Positions 26,801 through 34,960 of a stretch of DNA of 64,000 nt are shown here, piece after piece. Every line of letters starts with the position of its first letter. Within the stretch, counting starts at the first letter, position 1. Location: contig NZ_QFWX01000001.1 in the NCBI RefSeq assembly GCF_003344045.1, positions 1 through 64,000 of the forward strand. Reading direction: 5' to 3'. The notes under the pieces were generated by a model, which made no database searches, was not told the DNA's origin, and saw only the letters and a program-made list of their open reading frames with translations. The translations under genes and the position numbers were made by a program. Source of the stretch: Marinobacter vulgaris. Lineage in GTDB: Bacteria > Pseudomonadota > Gammaproteobacteria > Pseudomonadales > Oleiphilaceae.

Positions 26801-28352
26801 CCTGCCTGCCACCAAGCAGCACATCGGTGATGTAGCGCTCGGCCGAGGCAAGCATAGCCGGCACCCGCTCCAGCGGTATCAGGCTCAGGCCGCCGCGAAT
26901 ACTGTGAAGTAACCCGGGCACATGCTCGATCTCGCCGGTTTCCCACTGGGAGGCAATGAAGTTGACGATGGCGGTCTTGACCTGCTCGAGGGTGTTACGT
27001 GATTCCCTCAGCAGGGCACTGCTCGCTTCCCCGAGTTCCTGCGAGCCCAGGTTGACGGACTGCTGATCGTCAATGGCGCGGCTATTATCAGACTGCCGAT
27101 CGCTGTCGAGGCCGGCCAGGCTGGCTTCCACATACAGCAGGGCGCCGGCGATGTCCATCAGGGTGCCGTCATCCACTGCCTCGGACTGAACCGAGAGTTT
27201 TTCCACCAGTTCGAGCTGTTCCGTAACGACTTTGCGGGGTATGCCAAGGCCCAGCACAGCGAGGGTGTTGGCCACCTGGCGCAGTCCGGGGAGCAGTTCC
27301 TCCAGCTCATCGTTCTGCCGTAGCTCGGCACGGACAAACAGGTCCAGCTGATCCTTGAGCTTGGCCAGCTCTTCGTTCAGGGCACTGACCACCGAGTGAA
27401 TGGCGTCGCGACCGGGACCGGATACCCGGGTTTTGGCGGCGTCCACATCGTCGTCAGAGGGCAGGGCATGCTCAAGCTGGTAGCTGTCGCGCAGCTCCCG
27501 CACAAGTGGGGTGTTCAGTTCCCGTGCCCGGGCCACGTAGTAGAGCAGGTGTTTGAGCAGGGCTTCGGGAACCTGCTGTTGCAGAATATCCACATGCTCG
27601 TCGGTCAGGCGGCGGATTTCCGAATCCAGTTCCCGCAACAATGCCTTGACAGCGCTGTTGACGGGGTTCACGTGCTGCTGAAGGGTTTCAACAAAGGCAC
27701 CAGCCGCTTTCCAGAGTTGACCCCGCGGGGTTTTCTGGCACAACCGGATCAGTCGCTGGATGACCTTCTGCATGTAATCAAAGTGGGCATCCAGATCGTC
27801 CTCGCGAACCACACCGGCCAGGGCGAACTGATACATCTGGCGAAGCTTGCGGATATGGCCGAGTACTTTCGGATCCTGCAGTCGCTGGGACACATTGGCA
27901 GCTGCGGCAACCTTCGAGGGTGCCAGGTCAGGCTTGAACAGTGAGGTATCAGACAGCAGCGATTCACCCCGCGCAGCCCGGAGATCGTTCAGCAGCGGCA
28001 GCAGCACCATTGGAAAATCATCCCTGCTGCTGGCCAGATGCTCCAGGTACTGGGGAAGTTGCAGGATAGCCTGCATCAGTACTTCCACGGCGTCGTCCAC
28101 GCTGGCGACGGTTTCGTTCAGGACGGCCTGGGTGAGCTTCTCCATTTCCTCGGTCAGCAGGGCTGCGCCGTAAAGCTCAACCATCTGCAGGGTACCGTGA
28201 ACCTGATGGAGATAGTTCAGGCAGAAGCGCAGTCGAGCGGTATCATCCCGACTCTCGACATACGCCTCCAACGCCTGCTGCCCCTGGGTCAGGGTGTCCT
28301 GTATCTCGCCGCGAACCCAGTCCAGGGCGATGCTGTCATGGTGATTGCCCAT
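20883..28352 (-). CDS. chpA: giant hybrid histidine kinase ChpA of the Pil-Chp system
   Basis: CheA-like kinase that controls pilus motility and cyclic AMP through PilG and PilH. The protein has 2489 residues, near the 2472 of Pseudomonas aeruginosa. Seven Hpt domains carry the canonical HTLKG motif, near residues 645, 814, 970, 1287, 1450, 1613 and 1755; two degenerate N-terminal ones read HQVHGTL and HSIRGGL. A Pro/Ala linker follows, then the dimer region, HATPase (RNALDHGIE, GRGVGMDVV near 2070-2140), a CheW domain near 2210 and a receiver with VDDS and LLDIEMPRMDG at 2365-2485. The ATG at 28352 lies behind GGAG; a GTG six bases upstream is possible. Central gene of the operon. Confidence 0.95.
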   Translation of the reverse strand: MGNHHDSIALDWVRGEIQDTLTQGQQALEAYVESRDDTARLRFCLNYLHQVHGTLQMVELYGAALLTEEMEKLTQAVLNETVASVDDAVEVLMQAILQLPQYLEHLASSRDDFPMVLLPLLNDLRAARGESLLSDTSLFKPDLAPSKVAAAANVSQRLQDPKVLGHIRKLRQMYQFALAGVVREDDLDAHFDYMQKVIQRLIRLCQKTPRGQLWKAAGAFVETLQQHVNPVNSAVKALLRELDSEIRRLTDEHVDILQQQVPEALLKHLLYYVARARELNTPLVRELRDSYQLEHALPSDDDVDAAKTRVSGPGRDAIHSVVSALNEELAKLKDQLDLFVRAELRQNDELEELLPGLRQVANTLAVLGLGIPRKVVTEQLELVEKLSVQSEAVDDGTLMDIAGALLYVEASLAGLDSDRQSDNSRAIDDQQSVNLGSQELGEASSALLRESRNTLEQVKTAIVNFIASQWETGEIEHVPGLLHSIRGGLSLIPLERVPAMLASAERYITDVLLGGRQVPDWKQLDTLADAITSIEYYLERLAEGIEDNDSILGVAEASLNDLGFPVDAEPTWRHPSEEQVPVVEPELPAESAEADARGSDEELLDDEILGIFVEEAEEVLETINEFYPRLRQNHEDREALTEVRRAFHTLKGSGRLVGASSIGELAWSVENLLNRVIDQTLRPSDDMFGLIDDVIDRIPALISDFRSGQSDGDVAALIERAQAMSTTRKTDSDGMTTAAAESDSAPAEVETRSEPPAAATAPAATDDAEDDLIDDEILEIFIEEAGEVLDTIREFLPMLLRQHDDRTALSEVRRAFHTLKGSGRMVGATAVGELAWSVENMLNRVIDGSIFMNDDIAGLLDEVTSVLPALVDDFEKRRAPSLDTSALEARAAALANGEIPDASTMPPSELPTTPDEGHTAEAQADDDGAVDPVLLDIFESETETHLQTLQDFIHSAGDKASVSYTDDLSRALHTLKGSAHTAGIAPIAAVITPLERFVKEARAQNKRADQDVVGLIGNACDFLTQGLSQLRENPQKDLPGTDTFLEKLDQISNATLRGARSRDEETEDDNRPQLVQLFLSEGLDILLDADRILDEWADDPAQISALETLRAELQQLTDGAQQAGLTDVAELSGALANVYQRSATPGFRPDPLFFDTIRAGHEHLINMMDQVAAGLATESGDELVADLDRLALDVSSEEAGETTDTFEQAFTGDLEEIDRSFELEAEDTPEEQSDELPPLTETDEEMDQELAEIFLEEARDLVDSTADALHSWSDDTHNLDLLRLLQRDLHTLKGGARLADIPSVGDLSHELENLFEGLTEQRLAVTGELSDLLFRCHDRLAGMVDALEQNEQPRPAPDLISEIHAYMDSATGSRPVTDVNHDDTGPEGEEDIPLAELDEEEHGTDLSHLDPELTGIFLEEAYDLINSTGSALHAWSEDTSNREVAAELQRDVHTLKGGARMAGVEAIGDLTHVLEDLFEKVAEGRLSASDEMNDLLFACHDRLAQMVEQVATQKPCPPATELVAQVKAILGGKPLPPAKPEEPLEEPEATADTADETDEQPGSVGDAVSQASDDDLAGIFLDEGLEIHEAIGECLAQWRDEPEELVGVTQLQQELHTLKGGARLSDVDPIADLAEAWSDALDPLIAGSNNQAVVLELSEKAHDSLRSMLASLEDGSQPAADRTLVQALQDAHKARSGELSPDSAPAEASGEEEAVDAEVLEIFLEEAGEILDQLEQLLDDWRKDPANHHFNQEAQRALHTLKGGARLSQLSRLGDRAHSLETRLIDLGGNTPGDDAWQAITEDHDGIVSLVADIRNRFENTGSAPVPTETPAETPAAPKMPEPAAEKPSAPEKPVAPAPRPGKSPSRAPAKSAAAQRAPQETIRVSAPLLDELVNLAGETSITRGRLEQQTSDFSHNLEEMAATIERLREQLRRMEIETETQILFRAEKEHGPDYGDDFDPLEMDRYSAIQQLSRALTESSSDLADLRETLSDRVRDTETLLVQQSRINTELQEGLMKTRMIPFASMVPRLRRIVRQISGELGKKVEFDVRNPEGEMDRNILERMIAPLEHMLRNALDHGIEAPADRKDAGKPETGEVTLSLTREGGDVVLRMIDDGAGIPARVIRDKAIRQGMMSADEELSEREVLQFILQPGFSTAQQVTQISGRGVGMDVVASEIKQLGGSLDIDSTVGKGTVFTVRLPFTVSVNRALMVSTGEDFYAIPLNTIEGIVRVSTYELEEYYKPDAPLYEYAGQQYRLQYLGSLLNSDHHPKLQGQALPLPVILVRGAEQPMALQVDSLMGSREIVVKSLGPQFSTVRGVSGATILGDGNVVVILDLPAMIRSDILSERQRIASLEKAKEASRREQQATVVMVVDDSVTVRKVTSRLLERNGMEVITAKDGLDAVAQLQDHQPDIILLDIEMPRMDGFEVASFVRHDDHLKDTPICMITSRTGEKHRERALAIGVNEYLGKPFQETELLDTINRLTGNQ

Positions 28353-28363
28353 AACCACTCCGG

Positions 28364-29263
28364 TTATTCTTCGTCAGTCTGGCGTTTGATCCACGCCAGC
28401 ACATTTTCCGAGGGTACCCTCTGTAAACCAGGGGGCTGCCAGTTGGTCAATTCTCCCTGGCCCAGGACCAGCAATCCCCCGGGCGCCAGCCGCTCTGCAA
28501 GCCGTTTAACAATTTCCCGCCGGCGCCAGCGCCGGAAATAAATCAGCAGATTCTGGCAGAAGATAATGTTCATTCCGTGCATGGGAGCGTGCTTCAGGTC
28601 CAGCACATTGAGCCTGGTGAAACAAACCCGCTCCCGGATGCCGTTTACAATCTCGACGTTGTTCCGCTCTGCCGGCCGGAAGTATCTGGCCTTCAGGGCT
28701 TCGTCCATTCCCATCAGCTTGCGCGCACTGAACAGGCCGGACTGGGCCTTGCTGATGGCCGGCTTGCTGATATCGGATGCGGTAATCCCGAACAGGGGCC
28801 GAAGCGACAGGCCTTCCATGCACTCGTTCAACAGCATCGCCAGCGTGTAGGGTTCCTCGCCGGTGGAGCAACCCACACTCCAGGCCTCGAGGGGCCGTTT
28901 TTTCAACGCCTCTCGGGGCCGGGTAAGCACGTAGTCAGACACCAGCTTGAAGGCGTCCGGATCCCGGAAAAAGCGGGTTTCCTGTACTGTCAGCCGATCC
29001 ACCAGGGTGGACCATTCCACGATGGCCTCCGGGCCGGAAACGATTTGCTCGTAGTAGGCCTGGTAACTGCTGCATCCGATCTCCCGCATGCGGATCCCGA
29101 GGTTGGTCACGAGAAACGACTTGCGGTCTGATGAAAGGATGATGCCGGTACGGTCCTCGAGCAGTGTCCGCCACTGGCCGAACTGCGCCTCGTCCATCTC
29201 GGGGAGTCGGCGCAGTGACCAGATGCCGTCGGCAGGTGACAGATGGTCACGTGTTTCAGCCAT
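28364..29263 (-). CDS. pilK: CheR-type methyltransferase PilK
   Basis: Methylates the glutamate sites of PilJ with S-adenosylmethionine. The N-terminal helical domain has TGIILSSDRKSFLVTNLGIR, then the CheR core with ETRFFRDPDAF, WSVGCSTGEEPYTLAML, GITASDISKPAI and NIIFCQNLLIYF. Length is 299 residues. It lies 27 bases after pilJ and 11 before chpA. Opposes ChpB. Confidence 0.92.
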   Translation of the reverse strand: MAETRDHLSPADGIWSLRRLPEMDEAQFGQWRTLLEDRTGIILSSDRKSFLVTNLGIRMREIGCSSYQAYYEQIVSGPEAIVEWSTLVDRLTVQETRFFRDPDAFKLVSDYVLTRPREALKKRPLEAWSVGCSTGEEPYTLAMLLNECMEGLSLRPLFGITASDISKPAISKAQSGLFSARKLMGMDEALKARYFRPAERNNVEIVNGIRERVCFTRLNVLDLKHAPMHGMNIIFCQNLLIYFRRWRRREIVKRLAERLAPGGLLVLGQGELTNWQPPGLQRVPSENVLAWIKRQTDEE

Positions 29264-29290
29264 AAACTGTCAGTAGCCTCGGGGCGATAA

Positions 29291-31366
29291 TCAGCTCACC
29301 ACCGGAACGTCGCTGTCTTCCTCTTGTTCCAGGTCGGTCGAGTCTTCCTCGGGCAGTGTGAAGCCCGCAACAGAGGACCGCAGTTCAGACGCCATCTCTG
29401 CCAGGTTACCGATGGACTTTGCAGTCGCGTTGGTACCGGAAGACGTCTGCGAGGTGATTTCCTGGATGACGTTCATGGTGTTGGAAATGTGAGCCGCAGA
29501 AGACGACTGCTGGCGCGCGGCGTTGGAAATGTTCTGGATCAGCTCCGCCAGGCTCATGGATACGTTCTCGATTTCCTCGAGTGCGATACCCGCGTCCTGC
29601 GCCAGGCGTGCACCACGGACCACCTCGGCGGTGGTGTGCTCCATGGAGATAACCGCTTCGTTGGTGTCAGACTGGATGGTCTTGACCAGCGCTTCAATCT
29701 GTTTGGTTGCTGCGGAGGAACGTTCCGCCAGGCGCTGAACCTCGTCCGCGACCACCGCAAAGCCCCGGCCCGCATCACCGGCCATGGAGGCCTGGATTGC
29801 CGCGTTCAGGGACAGGATGTTGGTCTGGTCGGCGATGTCATTGATCAACGATACGATGTCACCGATTTCCTGGGAAGACTCACCCAGACGCTTGATCCGT
29901 TTGGAGGTTTCCTGGATCTGCTCACGGATGTTGTCCATGCCACGGATGGTGTTCTGTACCACTTCCGTGCCTTTCTTCGCGATCGCAACCGACCGCTCCG
30001 CAACCGCGGAGGATTCAGCCGCGTTCGAGGATACCTGATCGATGGACACCGCCATCTCGTTAACCGCTGCAGAAGCGCCGGCAATTTCCTGGGCCTGGTG
30101 CTCGGAAGCGTCGGCCAGATGCATGGCCGTGGCCTGGGTTTCCTGGGCGGCTGACGCTACCCGCACCGCTGTGCCACGAATGGCCTGCACCAGCCCGCGC
30201 ATCTGGTCGATCGCGTAGTTGATGGAGTCGGCGATGGCGCCGGTAAAGTCTTCGGTGACCGTGGCCTCTGTCGTCAGGTCACCATCAGCCAGGTCGGCCA
30301 GCTCGTCCAGCAGTCGCAGGATCGCGTTCTGGTTCTGTTCGTTCTGTTCCTGGGTGGTCGCCAGGCGCTCCTGGGCCTCACGGTAGAGAACCACACCGAT
30401 CATCACAACGATCCCGATCATGGCTGCCAGGATAATGAAGGCAAGTGTGGGACTGATAAAGCGGGAGTCCGCCTGGCCGGTAAATCTTGCGGCAAGCACG
30501 GACAGTTCATCCAGCAGCACCTGTGAGTTCTGGAAGATATCGCTGGCCGCAGTACGCACCTTGAAGAGGTCGGGAGAGGCTTCAAGGATGGCGTCTACGT
30601 TCTGGGATACGAATTCGAACAGCTCGCCCACGGCTTCAAGGCCGTAGATGGCGTCTTCGTCGTTAACCTGCGAAATGCCCATGGCCGGGTTGCCATTGAT
30701 CTGGCCATCGAGAACGCGGCCGAAAAGTCTGGCGTCGCGACCGAAACGGTCGGCGGCGATAACGGCGTCTTCATCACCGGACAATACGTTGTTGACCGAC
30801 CGTACAATCCGTTCCGCCAGCAGCGACTGGCGCTGGGCCAGCGCGATCTGTTCGGCAGGGGCGTCGTTATCCAGCAGGATCTGAACGATGTCGTCGTATT
30901 CCACCTGCAACTGCGGGATGGTTTCGTTCAGGGTGCGGGCCACTTCGTGGAGGCCCAGTACCGCGTCGCGGGTGGAGAGGATGCTGTCGGCGTTGTTCCT
31001 CACTTCGTTCCAGGTTTCCTGGACGCCACTGTTCTGGGCAATCTCGCTCGGCGGGAGGCCGGTCTCCGGGTTGCCGTCGGTCACATAGCCCCAGAGGCGC
31101 TCGAACTCGTCACGGGAGCGTCGCAGCGCGTCGAAGGCCGAGGCGGTACCGCCGGCAGCTTCCGTCGCGTTCTTGGCGATTTCCTGTGACAGTACCCTCA
31201 GCTCCGAGGCGTGGGCGATGTATGCCTGGTCGTTTTGGCTGTCCTTGTTGATAATGAACAGCACTGCAACGAGCAGGACGGTCAATGCGATCAGTGCGGC
31301 GATCAGGCCGGCAACCAGTTTATTGCCCCCCTGTCCCATACCGAGTCTTCCGGCTCTATTCTTCAT
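29291..31366 (-). CDS. pilJ: type IV pilus chemoreceptor PilJ
   Basis: Methyl-accepting receptor sensing pilus state or surface contact. Membrane segment 1 is near residues 17-38 (LIAALIALTVLLVAVLFI), a helical periplasmic sensor with type IV pili PilJ-like repeats spans about 40-305, and membrane segment 2 is LAFIILAAMIGIVVMIGVVL. A HAMP domain and a long coiled-coil signalling hairpin follow; its tip reads ILSLNAAIQASMAGDAGRGF, with VADEVQRLAERS after. Length is 691 residues. The 91 bases between it and pilI hold no gene. Confidence 0.94.
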   Translation of the reverse strand: MKNRAGRLGMGQGGNKLVAGLIAALIALTVLLVAVLFIINKDSQNDQAYIAHASELRVLSQEIAKNATEAAGGTASAFDALRRSRDEFERLWGYVTDGNPETGLPPSEIAQNSGVQETWNEVRNNADSILSTRDAVLGLHEVARTLNETIPQLQVEYDDIVQILLDNDAPAEQIALAQRQSLLAERIVRSVNNVLSGDEDAVIAADRFGRDARLFGRVLDGQINGNPAMGISQVNDEDAIYGLEAVGELFEFVSQNVDAILEASPDLFKVRTAASDIFQNSQVLLDELSVLAARFTGQADSRFISPTLAFIILAAMIGIVVMIGVVLYREAQERLATTQEQNEQNQNAILRLLDELADLADGDLTTEATVTEDFTGAIADSINYAIDQMRGLVQAIRGTAVRVASAAQETQATAMHLADASEHQAQEIAGASAAVNEMAVSIDQVSSNAAESSAVAERSVAIAKKGTEVVQNTIRGMDNIREQIQETSKRIKRLGESSQEIGDIVSLINDIADQTNILSLNAAIQASMAGDAGRGFAVVADEVQRLAERSSAATKQIEALVKTIQSDTNEAVISMEHTTAEVVRGARLAQDAGIALEEIENVSMSLAELIQNISNAARQQSSSAAHISNTMNVIQEITSQTSSGTNATAKSIGNLAEMASELRSSVAGFTLPEEDSTDLEQEEDSDVPVVS

Positions 31367-31457
31367 TTTCTGGCTCCCGGCCTCTTCGTAATATTGGCAA
31401 GTTTGTTTCTGCGGGCGTTGGGCAGGCGGGAAGGTGTTCCTGCCGACGTCACCACCC

Positions 31458-32003
31458 TTACCATTGCGCTACATCCAGAAAACGTTCGTCGCCAAGCAAC
31501 CCGGCGGCGGAGAACACTTTCCAGACTTCCTCATTACGCTCGTAACCGCCATTTACAAACGGCTGAACGCTTGCAGGCACATCCTGTGGCGAGGCCACAA
31601 AGCTGTCCACTGCGAAATACTGCATGCCTGAGACACTGTCGACCACCAGCCCGCTGAATACGTCACCATGCTCCACAACCAGTACCCGGCGCTCACGGGG
31701 GCTGCGTGAAGAGCGGGGGACTTCAAAAAAACCGGCAAGGTCGACCAGCGGCAGGAGGCGGCCCCGCACATTGGCGGCGCCCATCATGAACTGATGAACC
31801 CCGGGTATGTGGGTGTAGCGGGGGACATGGAGAATTTCAGTGACCTCACCCATCGGCGCCACATAGCGCTCCCCTGCAAGAACAAAGCCAATGCCGTTCC
31901 AGAGTTCGACGGCTTCCTGTTGTTCCGGCAGGCCGGCAGCCATGGCGCGGCTGCGTCGGGCGATATCCGTCAGAACGGCAAAAGGGGCGGCCTGGGCGGA
32001 CAT
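31458..32003 (-). CDS. pilI: CheW-like adaptor PilI
   Basis: Couples PilJ to ChpA. CheW features: GIGFVLAGERYVAPMGEVTE, IPGVHQFMMGAANVRGRLLP and VLVVEHGDVFSGLVVDSVSG. Length is 181 residues, and it sits between pilH and pilJ as in Pseudomonas. The start (MSAQAAPFA) is the first ATG of the frame, 20 bases downstream of pilH. Confidence 0.92.
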   Translation of the reverse strand: MSAQAAPFAVLTDIARRSRAMAAGLPEQQEAVELWNGIGFVLAGERYVAPMGEVTEILHVPRYTHIPGVHQFMMGAANVRGRLLPLVDLAGFFEVPRSSRSPRERRVLVVEHGDVFSGLVVDSVSGMQYFAVDSFVASPQDVPASVQPFVNGGYERNEEVWKVFSAAGLLGDERFLDVAQW

Positions 32004-32023
32004 GCTTACTCCACGGTTGGGGA

Positions 32024-32386
32024 TCAGGCAATCAGGCTGTTGATTGTTTTGATCAGGTCGTCTTCAACGACGGGTTTTACGAGATAACCCTTGGCACCCT
32101 GGCGGGTACCCCACACACGGTCCGTTTCCTGGTCCTTGGTGGTCACGATGACGACCGGGATGGAGGCGGTTTCCGGGGCACGGGTCAGCTGGCGGGTTGC
32201 CTGGAAGCCATTGAGGCCGGGCATGACGACGTCCATCAGAACCAGGTCCGGAGTTTCTGCGCGGGCCTTGGCCACTCCGTCAGCGCCGTTGTCCGCTGTC
32301 AGCACCTCGTGCTTGTGCTTTTCAAGAATGCTCGAGATTTTCTTAACCTCGGTGGGGGAATCGTCAACAATCAGAATGCGGGCCAT
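32024..32386 (-). CDS. pilH: response regulator PilH
   Basis: A stand-alone receiver of 120 residues that acts on pilus retraction or as a phosphate sink in the Pil-Chp pathway. It has the acidic pair in ILIVDDSPTEVKK, the phosphoacceptor Asp in LVLMDVVMPGLNG and the Lys in GYLVKPV. No output domain. It lies 32 bases after pilG. Confidence 0.93.
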   Translation of the reverse strand: MARILIVDDSPTEVKKISSILEKHKHEVLTADNGADGVAKARAETPDLVLMDVVMPGLNGFQATRQLTRAPETASIPVVIVTTKDQETDRVWGTRQGAKGYLVKPVVEDDLIKTINSLIA

Positions 32387-32418
32387 GGTGTCCTCAATGG
32401 TTCTTTGCTTCAGCAGCT

Positions 32419-32811
32419 TTACTGTTCCGCTTGGGGAACGTACTGGCGAATGGTGTTAAGAAGCTCGTCCTTGCTGAACGGTTTGGTCAGGTACTGGTCT
32501 GATCCGACAATACGGCCCTTGGCCTTGTCGAACAGTCCATCTTTACTGGAGAGCATGATGACCGGCGTCTTCTTGAAAGAGGAGTTGTTCTTGATGAGTG
32601 CGCAGGTCTGATAGCCGTCCAGCCGAGGCATCATGATATCGACAAAAATGATATCGGGCTGGGAGTCGGCGATTTTTGCCAGAGCGTCAAAGCCGTCCGT
32701 TGCGGTAATGACTTCGCAACCGACTTTTTTAAGAAGGGTTTCGGCGGTGCGACGAATGGTCTTGCTGTCGTCGATCACCATGATCTTCAGATTCTCGAAG
32801 TTGTCGTCCAT
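32419..32811 (-). CDS. pilG: response regulator PilG
   Basis: A stand-alone receiver of 130 residues; in Pseudomonas it promotes pilus extension and activates adenylate cyclase. Acidic pair in MVIDDSKTIRRTAE, phosphoacceptor in IIFVDIMMPRLDG, Lys in YLTKPFS. First gene of the pilGHIJK-chpABC operon; its promoter should lie in the 296-base divergent gap shared with gshB. Confidence 0.94.
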   Translation of the reverse strand: MDDNFENLKIMVIDDSKTIRRTAETLLKKVGCEVITATDGFDALAKIADSQPDIIFVDIMMPRLDGYQTCALIKNNSSFKKTPVIMLSSKDGLFDKAKGRIVGSDQYLTKPFSKDELLNTIRQYVPQAEQ

Positions 32812-33013
32812 TGTCCAACTGCCTTGCGCTCAGCGACTGTCGTTATTTTGCAACCGGGGTTTTTAACACAAACGTTAGCGTTCTTCTATAAAGCCCGCTC
32901 ATTTATAGAGTATTGGGGGCCGGATAAAAAGTATAACTTTGTGACCAAATGTACTTCTGCCCGGCAAGTCACGTAATTGATACGGGATTTCTCTGGATGC
33001 ATTCACGGCTCGG

Positions 33014-33019
33014 GTACAA
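33014..33019 (+). promoter_or_regulatory. possible gshB -10 element
   Basis: TACAAT lies 89 bases ahead of the gshB start in the divergent gap, with no clear -35 at the best spacing. Only weak support; listed because the gap must hold promoters for gshB and for pilG. Confidence 0.25.
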
Positions 33020-33107
33020 TACCATCTGTGATCGGAGCATAGCATTTATCCCGCGCAGAACTCTGCAGACCGGTTCGTGTTTTCAACCTTTTAGCTGACG
33101 AGGCATT

Positions 33108-34055
33108 ATGACAGTCCGACTCGGAATTGTGATGGACCCCATCGAGAAGATCCATTTCAAGAAAGACAGCTCGCTGGCAATGCTGCTGGCCGCCCAGAAG
33201 CGGGGCTGGCAAATTGAATACATGGAGCTGCCGGACCTGTATCTGAAGGGCGGACAGGCCAGGGCAAGGACCCGCGACCTGACCGTACACATGGACCCGG
33301 AAGACTGGTTCCGCCTGGGGCCCGCTCAGGAAAGGGCGCTGGGTGATCTGGACGTCATTCTGATGCGGCAGGACCCGCCGGTAGACCGCGAGTTCCTGAT
33401 GGCCACCTTTATACTGGAAATTGCCGAGCAACAGGGCGCCCTGGTGGTCAATCCCGCGGCAACGCTGCGCGACTGTAACGAAAAGCTGTTTGCTGCCCAG
33501 TTCGAAGACTGCACGCCACCGCTGCTTGTGACCCGCTCCGCCCAGCGGCTCAAGGAATTCTACGCCGAGCACGGGGATGTCATTATGAAGCCGGTGGATG
33601 GCATGGGCGGGCGTTCCATTTTCCGAATCAAGGAAAATGACGACAACCTGGGGGTGATCATTGAAACCCTGACCAATCACGGCGCCCACCAGGCGATGGC
33701 ACAGAAGTATATTCCCGAAATCAAGCAGGGTGACAAGCGCATACTGCTCATTGATGGTGAACCGATCCCCTATGCGCTTGCCCGTATTCCCTCCCACGGC
33801 GAGAATCGCGGAAACCTGGCCGCTGGCGGCAGGGGTGAAGGCCGCGAACTGACCGCCCGTGACCGGGAGATCTGTGACCGTGTGGCGCCGGTGATCAAGG
33901 CAAAGGGGCTCATTTTTGTCGGTATCGATGTGATCGGTGACTACCTGACGGAAATCAACGTCACCAGCCCCACCTGCATCCGGGAACTTGATGCTGCCTT
34001 TGGCATCGATATATCCAGCCAGTTGATGGATGCCATCGAGCGTCGTCTGAAATAA
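33108..34055 (+). CDS. gshB: glutathione synthetase
   Basis: Joins gamma-glutamylcysteine and glycine using ATP, the last step of glutathione synthesis. ATP-grasp protein of 315 residues. The N-terminus LGIVMDPIEKIHFKKDSS is diagnostic, with later VIMKPVDGMGGRSIFR, RIPSHGENRGNLAAGGRGEG and GIDVIGDYLTEINVTSPT. ATG behind a GACGAGG region. First of a rightward run gshB-tonB-yqgE-ruvX-pyrR-pyrB conserved in pseudomonads. Confidence 0.95.
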   Translation: MTVRLGIVMDPIEKIHFKKDSSLAMLLAAQKRGWQIEYMELPDLYLKGGQARARTRDLTVHMDPEDWFRLGPAQERALGDLDVILMRQDPPVDREFLMATFILEIAEQQGALVVNPAATLRDCNEKLFAAQFEDCTPPLLVTRSAQRLKEFYAEHGDVIMKPVDGMGGRSIFRIKENDDNLGVIIETLTNHGAHQAMAQKYIPEIKQGDKRILLIDGEPIPYALARIPSHGENRGNLAAGGRGEGRELTARDREICDRVAPVIKAKGLIFVGIDVIGDYLTEINVTSPTCIRELDAAFGIDISSQLMDAIERRLK

Positions 34056-34093
34056 TGGTCCGTAGCCGGGTTTAACCGAGGTAAGCTTCAGGA

Positions 34094-34960
34094 ATGGCAG
34101 TACAGGTCAGCGATTTCGATCGGTTTTCTTTTACACTTTTCATGGCGCTGGCGCTTCATGCCATCGTGGTTCTGGGCATTACTTTTGCGCCGGAGCCGCC
34201 TCGCTCTTCCGCCCAGACCATGGAAATCACGTTGTCCCAGTTTGATGACGAGACCGATCCGGAAGCTGCGGATTTCCTCGCACAGACCAGCCAGCAAGGC
34301 AGCGGCACCGAGGAAGAACCGGTGGAAATGACGTCGCCGCAACCCTCGGATATCAGCCAGCAGGAGATTGCCGAGGTTCAGCCGGAACCGCCTTCGCAGG
34401 TTCAGCCCGCGAAGCAGCAGGCGCAGGCGGTGGTGCAGACGGAGGCGCGCAGTGAGCGCCAGGTGTCGGAACCCGATGCTGCGCAGCCGGAAACGGACGA
34501 GCCGTTACCGGTAAAGGAAAAGAAGAGCCTGATGGAGCGTAGCCTGGAGATTGCCAGCCTGGAGGCCAGATTCGACCAGCAGCGCCGGGCCTATGCCAAG
34601 AAACCCCGGGTCATGCGTGTTACCGCAGCCTCCACCCTGAAATCGACCAACGCCTGGTATGTTCAGAACTGGGTCAGCAAGGTAACCCGGGTTGGAAATA
34701 TCAACTACCCGACGGAAGCCAGGCGTGAGGGAATCTACGGCACATTGCGGATGCTGGTTTCCCTGCAAAAGGATGGCACAATCAAGGAACTGGCTATACT
34801 CGAATCATCCGGGAGCACGGTGCTTGATGATGCCGCCATACGCATCGTGCGAATGGCGTCGCCCTTCGCGCCCTTCCCGGATGACATGCGCGAAAATGTC
34901 GATGAACTGGAAATTATCCGTACCTGGGTATTCGAACGGCGGGGGCTGACATCAGGATGA
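34094..34960 (+). CDS. energy transducer TonB
   Basis: Links inner-membrane proton energy to outer-membrane receptors. The N-terminal membrane anchor is FTLFMALALHAIVVLGITF with the His typical of TonB. A long Pro/Glu/Gln-rich periplasmic spacer spans residues 35-150, and the C-terminal TonB domain contains INYPTEARREGIYGTLRM and ILESSGSTVLDDAAIRIV. Length is 288 residues. No ExbB/ExbD genes are nearby. The TonB3 of Pseudomonas aeruginosa sits at the same place next to gshB and affects twitching, so a link with the adjacent pil-chp genes is plausible but inferred. It ends with ATGA onto yqgE. Confidence 0.88.
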   Translation: MAVQVSDFDRFSFTLFMALALHAIVVLGITFAPEPPRSSAQTMEITLSQFDDETDPEAADFLAQTSQQGSGTEEEPVEMTSPQPSDISQQEIAEVQPEPPSQVQPAKQQAQAVVQTEARSERQVSEPDAAQPETDEPLPVKEKKSLMERSLEIASLEARFDQQRRAYAKKPRVMRVTAASTLKSTNAWYVQNWVSKVTRVGNINYPTEARREGIYGTLRMLVSLQKDGTIKELAILESSGSTVLDDAAIRIVRMASPFAPFPDDMRENVDELEIIRTWVFERRGLTSG

